Assembly: GCA_963924555.1 (NCBI GenBank)
Contig: OZ004584.1
Span: 8,439,753 to 8,503,752, forward strand
Reading direction: 5' to 3'
DNA: 64,000 bases
Source: Crambe crambe
Taxonomy: Eukaryota; Porifera; Demospongiae; Poecilosclerida; Crambeidae
Shown: in pieces, positions 49,764 through 62,624 of the stretch
Layout: each line of letters opens with the position of its first letter
Numbering within the stretch: position 1 is the first letter of the stretch
Notes under the pieces: model-generated
The model's database searches: none
Seen by the model: only the letters and a program-made list of their open reading frames with translations
What the model was told of the DNA's origin: nothing
Program-made: the position numbers and the translations under genes

Positions 49764-50009
49764 CTGTGGGTGAACAAAATCATAGTATCATCTGGTTTCA
49801 TAACAAGAGTTCTTATCGAGAGCAAAGGGGCAAGACTGTGATCACCATGGAGGGGGGTTTCCCAATGATAAATATTGAATGTTCTGGGATTGTTCCTGGT
49901 GCAGTCTGAGTTTTAATGACTATAGGAACCCAACACAAGCACAAACATAAATATTGACTGTAGCTATAATTGCACTCACCCCCACTAGGGAGTGGACCAA
50001 GTGGTTTCT

Positions 50010-51739
50010 AACACACAACTAAGTTAACTGAGTACAAAAATATTCCTTCTAAATATCTAAATAAAAAGGTTATGAAGGGATGGCCTTAAATCTAGCTGGG
50101 TTGTGTTAAATACTGCAACTTCATATGAAGACAAGTCCCACAATTACCATAAACTTATTAATCAATTATGATGGGGAAGTCCCTAATTGATTGGCTGCTG
50201 GGAGTGGAGTAACATGAGAGTGGAGGTCATAATATTAAGAGCAGAAAGAAGTACCACTATGTTGTTAGTGGACATTCACAATGTGTGGTTACCTGATTGA
50301 GGTCCTCTCATATGTCCTCCACCATCAGTGCTAGAAGTACAGTGGGTGTGGCTAGAGGTAGAAGCCTCACTCATACTCGAAGTGTCCTATAGGACCAGTT
50401 ATTAAAAGTGATGTCATAATATTGTGATTGGTCATTGCTAGTCATGTGACATTACAATGATAGTGTTCAAACTGACAATCCACAGTACTTGCATTTTATT
50501 AGTGATAATGGTCCTTTTTCAGTACAGAATGCAAATGCTCTCAGTCTGACACTTCATGGTCTTGAAAAATGAGCTATTATGCTTCACACTTCAATTTCTA
50601 CTTCATAAATATTTTACACTACACAGTAAGGACATCCTAAATCTATTGGTTGTTTCTTGGACAACTCAGCTGGAATAATAAGGTAGGAGGTGGGCATGAA
50701 AAGGAAACAAACTATCATTACCTACTGCCTTTGAGCATTGTACCATTAGGGCAAGCAAAAAAAGCTGCTGGTTTTGAAAAATTGAAATTTTTAAAAAATA
50801 TTTCAAATTGAATCAGGTAGGGCCCGAGAAATGACTAATCTACTCTATTTACTTACCAAAAACAGCTCTGTTTTCCTCAGTGTGAAGGACCCTCTTAGTC
50901 CATCACAAACCCTTCTCTATGTAAACACACTTGAACAATTGGTGAGGTGGACCCACTTCCTCTGGGTCTCCCCTATCCCTCCTCCCCCGTGCCACTCCAG
51001 CAACACCTGAAGATGAAGAGAGAAATGAGATTTAATCCTACGCAGAACACATGATAATACTCTGTCAAAACAGTCACCTTCTATGTACTGGGCAGAACAA
51101 TGGAATGGAACACCTTCTAAATCTCCCCCTATACACATATGTTATAAATGCATCATCAATGCAATGGAATCATCTCTTTTCTGTGTTCCACTACCCATTG
51201 ATCCACCACCACTACCCATTGATCCACCACCACTACCCATTGATCCACCACCACTACCCATTGATCCACCACCACTACCCATTGATCCACCACCACTACC
51301 CATTGATCCACCACCACTACCCATTGATCCACCACCACTACCCATTGATCCACCACCACTACCCATTGATCCACCACCACTACCCATTGATCCACCACCA
51401 CTACCCATTGATCCACCACCACTACCCATTGATCCACCACCACTACCCATTGATCCACCACCACTACCCATTGATCCACCACCCATTGATTCACTTTCCA
51501 ATGAGGTTCAACTCAGTTTGAATCGTATTAATGAGACAGACTCACTTGTATGTGGGTGAGGACACTGTAGGAGAGAAGGGGCCTAGAAGCTCCTCCACTG
51601 ACCGGCCAGCAGTGGTCAGCACCAGGCAGCTGCATCCCCATCAGACTCATCCTGTAATGGCATAGACAAAATTAATGCATGCTCGTTCTGTGAGTACAAA
51701 CAAACAAGTAAAACCTGTTCAGAATATATACAGGCATTG

Positions 51740-51773
<34 letters not shown>

Positions 51774-53726
51774 TTCTCTGATAGCATAATTAGCATTCCT
51801 CTTGCCCTGACATGCACTAACAAGAACCCACTCACACTTCAGAGAAAAAAATTAATTATGCAATCAGAAACAACTACAGAGAAAGGACTGTAGAGTAAGG
51901 GAGGCACTAAAATTTAAAACAACACGACTTCATTGCTCCATTATAGAACCATCATCAATATGGCAGACCTTACATAGTACTATAGGATAGTGAATGGCCA
52001 ACAACTATGGACCACCTTCAACACATCTGAGACTGATACACAATCTATTGGTTAAAAGATCGACCACATGACCTGCCCTGGGGCCTGGGAGGTTAGGATC
52101 CTCATAATATGGTCCACACTGGTCAACCTTGGTCACTGGCAATTGATCAGAATTCATGTTAAGTTCTTCCTTCAAACATTTCCCCCTCCCTGAAGATTGA
52201 GCATTGATATTAGGGCACATTATTGGTGCATCAGAACTCCAAAAGAAGATGGATCATGCCAATATCAGTTCTGATATGGAACAATCCATCACTTTTATAT
52301 CTGCTATACTGAAAGCGATGAGAAACGACCTTCAAATTGAGACATGTGTTACAATAAAAAGAAATCTTAATTTTAGCTCTCCTTCACAGCCCTCCTGTAC
52401 GAGATCATCTTCCTTAATTATTAAAAGAGAAGATAAAGAATAGAAAAGAGGAAGAAGTGATCTGTGACCATGGAGTGAGTGATGAGAGGTATCACATCAT
52501 CAGACACACCCTTTACGATCATATCAAAGGGAAGTGTGATTTTGGACTACTGAGTGAAGTGTGCAATGCTTTGGTCACAACATATTTAGAGTTAAGGAGT
52601 CAAACATACAAAAAGTAAAAACAATCTCTGCCCGTCACATCTCAGCTCATGTATAAATATGTCCCCACCTCTTCCTTCACCCTTCTTCAGTCCTGCGTCC
52701 ACGAAAAACCAAAGGTAGGGTTCAATACAATCACATATATAGATTACCTTATGCAACCATGGACAGACCTACCAGGTGACCAGCAACCACTAGTGAATGT
52801 GGCTACTGCAGCAGACATAGCTACTGTCCTTTCAAAGAATGGAGTTGCTACTATAAAAGGAGGCTATGTAAATTTTGGTTTGATTTCATGTTGCAAGATC
52901 ACTCTCTCTTGAGGAAAAACCATAATCTATTAAGGAACAGCCTCAAGTTTACACAACTGTTCCATCTTGGGCACGCATAATTTTGGGGTATAGGTAATGA
53001 TAACTTCCTGACTAGTTCTAAATATCAGTTATGTTCCAGTCCATCTGTGACTGATCTTGATCTGGTCCAACTTAACATCCTAGATAAGTTACTTACTCTA
53101 TACATGATTAACTGTGATGTCTAATGATGTCATGTTCCTCTCAATAAGTATTATACCACACCCCCAACCCTTTGTCTCCATTCATGCAGGTCATCACACA
53201 ATTACTACAGACCTGCCAATCAAGCTAACATGGGTCCTCCAAACAATCCCCACACACACACTCCATCAAGTGCGTGTGCTGTGTGGTCCCGCAACTAAAC
53301 CTCGATCTAAACATTATGGATCCATGTCTGATTTCTTGCTGCTTCATCAGATACAAGGATATCATTCCCCTGTAAATTAGCTACATGAAAACTCCATACC
53401 TCCTCCATCACACTTCCAGTTCGTATTAGAATCAGCCGGGTCCGCGAGACTAACACTAATCATGGTGACAAGTTGGCAATGGTCGGGTAAAGGGTTGCCA
53501 TCAAGAAAGACGTGTATTGACGCCCGCGCACGCAGCTTAATTGTGAATTAAAAAATTAATAATAAGAAAATTAATTCCTTTGTAAATCCATCCATTAAGA
53601 GTTTTGAAGTCCTACAGGACACACAATATCACAATAGAATGAACAGTATCCACTTTCACTATGTGCATAAAGACTTACCTATTGTAGCAAAATTAATGGT
53701 TGCACTTTCTAGTTCCAAGGACTTGA
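50010..53726. repeat. large duplicated block, right copy
   Basis: Second copy of 37080-40760, with the same short open frames (52204-52443 +, 52649-52912 +), the expanded minisatellite and shorter CT run. Death-domain type 3 is missing from both copies at the same point (…GTTTCTAAC joined to ACACAACTAAG), so that loss preceded the duplication. Confidence 0.6.
51188..51486. repeat. 21-bp minisatellite (about 14 units)
   Basis: The same unit as at 38265-38496 but more copies and almost no unit variants, as after recent homogenisation or expansion. Confidence 0.9.
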
Positions 53727-54193
53727 TCACTTATTCATGGTTGCTGCATGCAGGAGACAGACATCAGTAATACCCAGTAAACTAGCTAGTATAACACCTT
53801 ACCTCTTGGGTGTGCTGTGGCTATCCTTTTGAACATTCCTCCATCAAGCTTCCTAACACCAGCTGCTAGTTGCCTCCAACTTGGTTTGCAATATTTGGCA
53901 GTGTTGTAGTTCTGGTTTAACCATTGACTAATGGTGTTTAAAAGACAACGGAACCTGTCGGAGTTATTCCTGCGGATGTCCTCAATGACACTGGTCTTCA
54001 GTCTAAGGTAAATAGCAAGGTCATCCCAACTGGCCGCCAAGTCCTCCACTTCATCCATCACATCTGCTGTGTCTTCAGGATCTATTTATCAATGCAACAT
54101 TGACTCATTGTAAGTTTGAGGGGGTTCTGATGACTCACCTAGTTCAGAATCATCTATCATTTCAAGAACTTGTTTCCACTCAGTTCCACTGAC
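53727..54193 (-). CDS. G7 alternative 3' end: type 2 death domain
   Basis: Exons 54139-54193 (VSGTEWKQVLE, phase 0 to 1), 53803-54081 (death domain ASWDDLAIYLRL ... WLNQNYN ... KPSWRQLAAGV, phase 1 to 1) and 53727-53743 (ATMNK, TGA). All are intact. Preceded by the 74-bp linker (54255-54328) and Ser/Thr exon (54406-54540), this gives an in-phase route from the G7 linker that bypasses the type 1 death domain. Confidence 0.65.
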
Positions 54194-54254
54194 CTGATAG
54201 AAATATAATCCCTTCACTAGTGAAAATCAAAGGGCAACTGAGAGATTAACTCAC

Positions 54255-54328
54255 ATGTTGTCCAGCACTTGATGGGGAAGTCCCTAATTGATTGGTTACT
54301 GGGAGTGGAGTAACATGACAGTAGAGAC
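54255..54328 (-). CDS. linker cassette exon (74 bp), G7 copy
   Basis: Phase 1 to 0, encoding VTPLPVTNQLGTSPSS. It joins 54139-54193 in frame. In G6 the same two pieces are one exon. Confidence 0.55.
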
Positions 54329-54405
54329 CTTATGAGAAGAAAGAAGTAACATGTTGCAAGTGGACATTCATAATGTGTGGTCATCATGACCACTTAGAGA
54401 CTCAC

Positions 54406-54540
54406 CGGATTGAGGTGCTGATTGAGGTCCTCTCATATGTCCTCCACCATCAGTGCTAGGGGAACAGTGGGTGTTGCTAGAGGTAGAAGCCTCACTTGTA
54501 ATCAAAGATGTCTTGGGTGTCTTGGACGTGCTAGCAACAT
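54406..54540 (-). CDS. Ser/Thr-rich cassette exon, G7 copy
   Basis: 135 bases, phase 1 to 1, open. The donor is CCG/GTGAGT. Confidence 0.5.
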
Positions 54541-54581
54541 CTGTAGGAGATGATCACCACTAGATACATGCAATATCAAGG

Positions 54582-57500
54582 TCATCTTAATTCCTCACAT
54601 TTCTTCCTCAACACTTCACAGATGGCCTCAGCAGACTGAGTGTGTCCAGCCTTCACACACACCTCCAGCAAGTTCCCATAGGTGGCTGCAAGACCACGCC
54701 TCTCCTTCCACCTCTTCAGTGCCTCTCGTCTATAGGTCAAAGAGATCTCAGTTATTCACACTGGACTCTCAGTTAGAGGGGGGATAACACATGAAACCAT
54801 GAAAGCCATAAAAGCCAAAAAAAAGAGAGTATCATTTCAAGTGTTTGACTTGAGGTCACACTAAGTACATGTGAAGTACAAAAACAAGACCACATTTTTT
54901 GGTTGGTGGGAGGGAATAAATAGAATCCTAATAAATTAACAAATTAAACCTCCTCTCAAAATAGTTGATCCTCACCCCAAAAAGAGGCAATACCCAGGCC
55001 TCACCTCTGCAGTGCAGGTTCATTCTGATACTTCTTCTTGATGTCACTAATGTCAGTGGCAGTCAGTCCCAGAGGAACAGAGAGCTTCTCCTCCCAGTCC
55101 AGTGAGTGGTCTGCTATCTCATTCAGGTCCCTGTCCACTCCCCCATGGCCCCAGTCCAACTGCAACTCCAAGTGGGGGCGTGCATCTACTGGGAGACGTG
55201 AGAGGTAGGATTGGTAATCTGGTCCTGTGACATGTAGTTGCAATGTGGAGTGGATCCATGGAGGACAATGGGACTCACACTAACCTGAGGGGAGAACTGG
55301 GTCAGGTCCATTCACACCACTTCCATCTCCAGTCATGGGCTACAGTAGTACAATGAGAACTAAAGTCATGCACATTGCATATATTAAGGGACATTAATAC
55401 ACTACTCTATATAATGCACACCATACCATATGCACACTTCACGGCAAGGTACTTGCTACAATTTACTTACCTTTCCAAACCACACTAAATGCTGACTTTG
55501 CATATAAACTGGTTCAGGATTTTCGGGATTTTTAAGGCAAACCATGATGTGAGGGGAAGTCTCTCCACTGTCCACAACGCACAAGTGGTCTCTTCCAGGG
55601 TGAGAGGGACACTCGAAGGAGAGTTGGTAGCTCACAGAAAAGGCGTAGTTCATGCGAGAGGTGACTGTCTTCAGTGCACACTCAATGATCTCTCGGATGG
55701 CATGACACACCTCGTGTGTTGGGGTCTTGGTGATCGGTAGTCTCTTGATGGATACCTCATAGTACTTTGGTTGGGAGATGAGGGTGATGGTGTCATAATC
55801 AGTTCCAAATCGAAACTGCACTCTGTTCTTCTTGATGCCTTCTTCGATCAATTTGAATGAGCTCTGCCCGACTAAGTTGGCAATGGTGGCAGGAAAGACC
55901 CCAAGGGGTACAAAACCACATTCGTATCGAATCAAGAGAGAGGCTGGAAGGAGTTGGTTGGAATCATATTTTCGAAAGTCACTCAGTCCTTCACTGCTCA
56001 TATTCTCAAGGATGCAGGGCATCAGGTAGACCTTTGAACTCTGTGAAGGGTCAGACTGGACTATGGGAGCTATCATGTTGAGATATTCCAGCAGCTTCAC
56101 CAGTTGGAGTAAGGGAATGTGATCTTTCTTGATGGCCGCCAAAGAATCTTGCAACTCTTTCACTTCAAAGTACTTGATGTCTTCAGCACGTTCACTAGGA
56201 CTTTTCCCTTTTGTCCAGATATGACGATACTTGAAAAGTGCTGCTGCTATGTCTTTGAAGGGGATGAAGTCCAAACGTTCGTCTCTCGTTTCTTGTTCCT
56301 TTAAAGCTTCCTTCACATCTTCAAATGAAAACTGTCCAGTTTTCTGGAATTTTTCCTGAGCTGCCCTCTTCACTTTGCCATATTTGAATGTGTTGACAAT
56401 CATGTTGGTCACACTGTCGAATACGATTTGTACATCACAAATGACAGTGTCTTCCAGCTCAGGAACGTCAGGGAAGTACATCAAGACTCCAGCGTAGTGG
56501 TGCAGGAACCACAAGGCCACTTTAGTCTCCTTTGGGGACATGCCAAACTGCCAAGCTAGTTCCATGCAGTACTCCAGGCTCAGCATTCTCAGCACTTGTT
56601 TGCGAAGACAGAGACTGAACATGAGCCAAGCTGCTGGAATGGGGATCTTCTTGAAGTGGTGCCGAATGCGATCCTGAAGGAATTTGCGAATGGAATCCAC
56701 CTCTTCCTTACCTCCTGTCTTGTTGTCGACTGCAAGGACCAACTGATCCTCCTCGGCAAACTCAACGAGACCTTCTTTATAGAAGCTAGTATTCGTGATG
56801 GTACTTTTCAGCTCATTGTCAAATTTCTTGATCTCTTCTTTGCTCACCTTGTCTTTGTGAGTAGCGACTATGAAAGCTACTGAATTGGATGATGGCTGAA
56901 CCAACTTGGCTGCTGGATTGAGGTCAGAGATGTCTCCACCTAAAGTGTTGTCAGGACAAGTGCGACAGCAAGCAACGGCAGACAGGGCTTGGAGTATCAT
57001 CTCCTCCACGGTGTATGTCGATTCCACTGGTATGGTGGACTCACCTGTCGATGGATCCAGGCACGATATGCTATAGCGACTCTTGAGATCGTCGATGAGT
57101 TTGCAGAAGATCAGGTACAGGGAAGGACCCATTACGAGAGCTGGTAGCATGTCCATGAACTCTGGCTGACCTCCAGTGTCTTCCATCTTGATGAGAGCAG
57201 TGTATTTGAGCGTATACTTGATCACCTCCCAATCCTTGGAAGCCATTGCCTTCGTCAACATGTCGTTCATGTCGAATGCAAAGTTGATATCAGCTGGACC
57301 GTTATAAACTGATTCTTCCTGCTGGGGCTCAACCTCTACTGGTGGCTCTGACTCCTCTGCATCTTCCATGGGGACGATTGATTGAGTAGAGCCGACACTC
57401 GTGCTTGCAGAATTGAACCTAGACTGGGTCTCCATTGCCTGAGGTGGTGGGCCCTCTGGCGTGATTAAGAGTGATCTATCCACTGATGGTTCAGATGCTA

Positions 57501-60500
57501 CAATGGAGTTTGTTTCAAAGAAGAACTGGAGGAGCATGCGTGCTTCGTCTGAAAGACCTTGGAGAGATGACCAATTCTCTGCAGATATCACAGCAGTACT
57601 GCTAGAGAGACTTCTAATGATGACTTGTCTGGATTCGACCGTTCCCGTGCTAGGCTGCTCTGCCTCTCCAGCTGAGCTGATGTCTGCAATCTCTCCCGTC
57701 AGGCGGCGACGCATCGAAGTCTTTCCCAAACGAGGAGCACCAACAAAGAGGAACTTGAGGAAATACATGTCTAAAGACCCTCGTGTGGCAAGAATCTGTC
57801 GGTAGGCAGCAATGTAACCTCCAGTGGGACCTGACCAATAGAAAATAGTCATCATTAATATTAATATGTCCATCACATGGTACAACCTCCCGACCCTTAG
57901 CAACCTTGATTGATTCAGAGGAAGTGGGCAGACCACGGTGGTCTATTTTGGACATAAATTATCAGCCATGCTCCACTCACCAGAGAGGTAGTCCTCAATC
58001 TGCACACTCAGTTCTTTCAGCTCAAGTATTTTCAATATACCAAACAATGACGTCCAGGTTGGAGGAAGATGACTCTTTCCTGGAGATTCCCATTGGCTGA
58101 TCACAATTTCAACAGCTTGAGCAGGATCAGACACAAGACGATGCTCCAAAGTGATTCCAACAGCTTGTATCAGTTCAGTGTGGACCTTTGCCAGTGACGT
58201 GACCACCTGGATTCCTACTCCCTCCAGTCTAGAGAGAGCACTCATGCTGAATTGACTCTCGGGGTTGAATGGGGTCACTGGAATGGGATAAATTACAAAG
58301 CAGTTAAATTGGGACCTCCAGAGTATTTAAGAATTGTTGGGATGGACCATTTTGATCTTGTGATACTATTACATCATCATGACATAATCAATTATTTGGG
58401 CAGAATTCAGTAGTCACCTTTCAACGATGCCTTGAACACCCTCTTACTCGATCCAGATGCACCCCATCCCCCTAATACCACCAATTCTCCTGTGGGGAGG
58501 ACAATAGTAGCAGTGCTACTCAACCCTATAGGAAAATTCCCCACGTGTAACCAGGAGAGGGTGTGGGGGGAGTAGGCACAGATCTCAGAGGAACGGGCGC
58601 CCCCTCCAGTAGATATCAGCTGATTTGCAAATGATGAAGGAGAGGAAAATTCGAGATGAATCTGTAACTCACTCCACAAACCAATGGAGTGTGACATTTC
58701 TTGAGTATGGTCTTCATTAAGGAGTGACTCCAACTTGCAGTGAAATACTGAGGGACCCTGTCTCCAGCCACCCATCAAATACAGTCTTCCTTTATGGAGA
58801 GTGGATTTAAAACTACTGCATGCTTCAGGTAGAGGTTGAACAGATGACCACTCATTGTCTTTGAGTATCTCCACTACATTCACTTCATCCCCTCCACTTA
58901 CTCTACCACCTGATACCACCAAACATTCGGGACTTCCAGTGTTCAGTGCTGATGATGAATAGCGACTAGTTGGCATTGGTGGCAGTGATGGTTGCCAGTT
59001 CGTTTCTCCTTTAAGTGTCCATAGTTTATTTGTAGCCATATCAGTATCAGGTTCTTCTCCACCAACAAGCACCACCTGAGAGTGGTAGGTGGCGAGGCCA
59101 TAATAACGGGTGGGTGTGGTCACTTGTGACCATGAGTTCAAATCAGTGGAGGAGATAAACAGTAAGGCATCACTTTCCCATGATGATGTGTACCCTCCGA
59201 CATATATCTTGTCCTGCAGTAGCACACATTGGGCATAATACATACCCACTGGTAGTCGAGTGCACTCTGCCCAGTCAAGTGAGGCTAGGGGGTGGAGGAT
59301 GTCAACCTGTAGAGGTATAGTAGAGAATAGTTACCTTGCACACATGCACAACCTCCATTTTTTTTTGAATATCATTAAATTAGAGCATTCCAAAGTGTGT
59401 CAGAGCTTGCTAAGTAGTGAATCTGCCACTATGTATCTTTAGCACAGTTCCTCAAGTGTGCACTAAACATTTAGTGCACATAAAAAGTGTGCTTTAAAGC
59501 ACTCTATTCAGAGGATCTGATTGGTCAAAAGTCATGTGACCAGCACTAATACTCTCTTTCTGCCATCCAAAGCGTGTATTTAAAATGGTACATGGTCAAA
59601 AATTTTCTGGTGCACTACAGTGAGCTACAGGGAACAAATGGGGATAGCCTCGTACCCAGGCCCACTTTTTTCGCGGGGCAGTGGAAAAGCAAAGGTCCTG
59701 GTATAAGTTGCATGCACATGCGCTCCATCCCCCAGATTCGCTATACTTTCAGGCACGTCCGTTATACGAATCGTAATAAACATTACATCATCGTAATCTG
59801 AGTCAGCATGCAGTGCAGCTCTATAGCTAGCTAGATAGAGACTGTTCTGTCGTTTTGCTATTTCTCCACTAGATTCAACTCACTCCAGCGTTCTGTGCAA
59901 GCTGTTTATGAAAGAAGTTATTCGCTACCAACTGGTTAGTCTTAATAAGTCTTGGCTTGAGAGAGACAGTGCTGTTCTTGTGTGTTAGTTTATTTCACTG
60001 ATGTGGATAAGGTCTGGAGCCAGATCTTGCTAGCTAGCTTTAAGCTGATTGAGTGCGTGCGTGCTACATACGTTTTTATGATTACATTATGAAATTTTAC
60101 GTATTATTTTTCATGCGCATACAACTTATACCAGGCCCTTCGCTTTTCCATTGCCCCGCGAAAAAAATGGGCCTGGGTACGAGGTGGAGGTACTCTCTTG
60201 CCCCTTCTCCAGTGATGGACACTCCAAATAAAGCACACCTCTCTGTAAGGACACTTGTTGCTGTCCCACCATAGTACTTTGTGTATTGAATGACCTCTGA
60301 ATAAAGGTCACCTCTCTGTAAAGGACAATTTCAACTTGTCTGTTATTTGGAGACTCCACTGTATGTTGGAGGTACAAGGTAGAGGAGAAATTGTACTAGT
60401 TTACATGTTAGGAGGTGGTTAAGTGTTTGCTTTCATAATTATTGCAACTAGTTGATTGTAAGAACTTATAATGCTGTTAGTTATCCTGTTCTTTGCAAGG

Positions 60501-62260
60501 GAGAAAACAAGCCTATAGCAATAGCAGTGTACTTTCATTATCTTAGACCCCTCCATCTGTTTATAAGCCATGCGTGCTTGTGTGGGAAAAAAAAACAACA
60601 GTTTTATGAAGGACATAAGGTGGAGTATGAGAGAGATAAAAGGGATTCTACATAACTGATGGAGAGAGCTTATGGTAGACAACCACACCCCTCTTGCATG
60701 ACACACCCCATAATGATCACTTAAATAAATGTTAGCAGCATCAGTTATGTTCCAGTCCATCTGTGACTGATCTTGATCTGGTCAAACTTAAAACCGCACT
60801 CGACCCTTTGCCTCCATTCATGACACAATGTCCTACCAGCCCTACCACTAGACATGGGGCTAATACGCTGGCATGGAATAATTAAATAGGGATTCACTGG
60901 AATAGCAACATAAGAGGCTAAACAGAATAAAACAAAATATACAGGCTGCAGTCATTGCTTAATTGCACAATTACATCTTAAATGCTACACACAGTTCTAA
61001 TGTACTCTTTCAGGACATTTTGATATATTTTTTTAATGTTGAGAATAATGGACTAGCATAATTTGAGCATAATAGGTACTCCCTGGCATCAGGCATAATG
61101 CTGGCAAATAGTAAGTAGAGTTCCTATGCATGCAGTGCAGACAATCCTTCAAAGGTCAAGATAACTATTAATGCTCCAAAACTTCCTTTTGCAGCTCTGA
61201 AAAGTACTACTGTCTTGGAATGTACATTATCAATCTTAACCAGATCAATCCTTATAAAGTTATCACTCCTACTCCAACACAACTGCCACTGACTAGTCAT
61301 GTGTACAATTTGTGACTTACTGACTCATAAAAATTAATCTACAATTAATGGACTTCTTGACTTTGTTTTTCAATATAACTTGAGCATAATTTCGAGCATG
61401 ATTGGTAGCTTTTTCAGGAATTGCTCAAAGCATAATAGGTAAAAAAGCAAGCCTATTTCAGATTACCACTTACTACAAACCTGCCAATCAAGTCCTCCAA
61501 AACATCCCCACACCCACACACATTCCCACCAAGTGCGTGTGCTGTGTGTGCCCCTAGTCCTGCAACCACACCTATCTAAACATCCTGGATCCAACCCTGA
61601 TTCTTGCTGCTTCATCAGATACAAGGATATCATTCCCCTGTAATTTAGTTACATGAAAACTCCATACCTCTTCCATCAAACTTCAAGTTCCTCTTAGAAT
61701 GAGCCAGCTCAGAGACTAACACTAGTCTGCATCTGATGAACTATGTATGGTTGGACCACTTCCGCAAGGTGATGCTGTGCTGAGGAACCTGAAATGCAAT
61801 ACAGAGGTTTTCACAAAATTTGCCAACAGGTGCAGAATTAGATTTGTGCTCACTAAAAATAAATTAAGACCATTGCATTTGTATGATAGATTATTTTGGC
61901 TGATCTAATGACATGTTATTTCCAGCCCCACACTCTCTCCTACCCAAAGATACAATTTGGAGGCTTCATACCATGGAGAAAATGTATCTCTTACCATGAC
62001 ATACAGGTGAATAGGACCCCCACCCTACTCCACAGATCCCACAATCACATAGATGTCCAAATACACACACTCTCTGGATGGCAGCAAGATAATATTAAAC
62101 CACTGTCAACTACACACATGGAAGTAGCATCATCATGTGATGCTTTAGAGTGATCCATCACTTAGGGAGGCACTTTAGGCATTGGTAGTTAACAAATCAG
62201 TTTCACAGTTAGTAAATCTAGCCCGCTAGCTTTCATCCATACCTTCTCCTGTCCCTCCAT
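54582..62260 (-). CDS. G7: Kelch - death-like - Roc/COR GTPase - death domain gene
   Basis: Exons: first 62243-62260 (MEGQEK), Kelch 58418-59306, death-like 57981-58277, GTPase 55471-57830 (786 codons), linker 55285-55339, death domain 55005-55224 and 54582-54729 (TGA). All phases agree. The GTPase is type B: P-loop GAPRLGKT, G3 DTGGQPEF, G4 ATHKDKV, with an extra segment of about 60 residues in the COR region (KYRHIWTKGKSPSERAED). Its last ~250 residues switch to near identity with G5 and G6. From the Kelch exon to about 56.0 kb it is almost identical to G1 at a constant distance near 55.75 kb. An alternative 3' end with type 2 death domain lies downstream. Confidence 0.85.
59352..59647. other. 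unit-specific insertion in G7 first intron
   Basis: Starts where the sister units read CAACAGGGGG and ends at the TIR element. It contains a T run and an internal inverted TTTAGTGCACA motif near 59465-59480. No gene. Confidence 0.35.
59648..60184. mobile_element. TIR element, CCTCGTACCC-ended
   Basis: The terminal repeats CCTCGTACCCAGGCCCA and the inverted copy extend about 70 bases (59648-59720 and 60112-60184). The 390-base interior has no protein I recognise. It interrupts the conserved first-intron sequence and the left end of the neighbouring MITE. Confidence 0.8.
60208..60363. mobile_element. MITE, TACAGTGGA-ended, left end lost
   Basis: The right end and interior match the MITE at 3813-3982. 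The left ~20 bases are missing next to the 59648-60184 insertion. Confidence 0.65.
60364..62242 (-). other. 5' intron of G7
   Basis: Nearly identical to 34636-36494 of G5, with small indels. It contains the possible alternative first exon near 61.67 kb. No independent gene. Confidence 0.55.
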
Positions 62261-62295
62261 CAGATTCTTCCTCGATCTTTCATTCCAGAAGGCGA

Positions 62296-62345
62296 CCTGC
62301 CCTTGTAACTATTTATCACGTGATACTTTGAGCATGCGCATTGAA
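62296..62345 (-). promoter_or_regulatory. promoter block of G7
   Basis: GCATGCGCA (62333-62341), CACGTG (62317-62322) and ATAAATAG (about 62308-62315), as in G3 and G5, 45-80 bases from the ATG at 62260. Confidence 0.6.
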
Positions 62346-62399
62346 AAATACATTGTACTTTGACATTTTTTTAGAGAGCTAGAGGTATTGCAATTGCTA

Positions 62400-62624
62400 C
62401 CAACAAAATAGGAACTATAGTTCACTTTTACAATTGAAGTCTTTCTCTGCATTGCCATTGGGTCCATGCATCCTGTGAAAATCATGACAACAACATAACA
62501 ATACATCATGTAGTTGTTAAGTTAGGAAGAACTTAAAAGAAGAAACCAAATATCATAGTGGAGAAAATCAGTAGAGCCATCAGCATTAAGCATACACATT
62601 TTCTTGACTAATACCAGGACTTGT
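62400..62624 (-). other. 3' tail exons, copy D (donor lost)
   Basis: Last-exon piece ending at about 62471 (MHGPNGNAEKDFNC, KSEL, TAG) and the middle piece 62538-62624. Here the donor is TTAAGT instead of GTAAGT, and the hydrophobic frame has an internal TAG, so use of this pair is doubtful. Confidence 0.3.
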
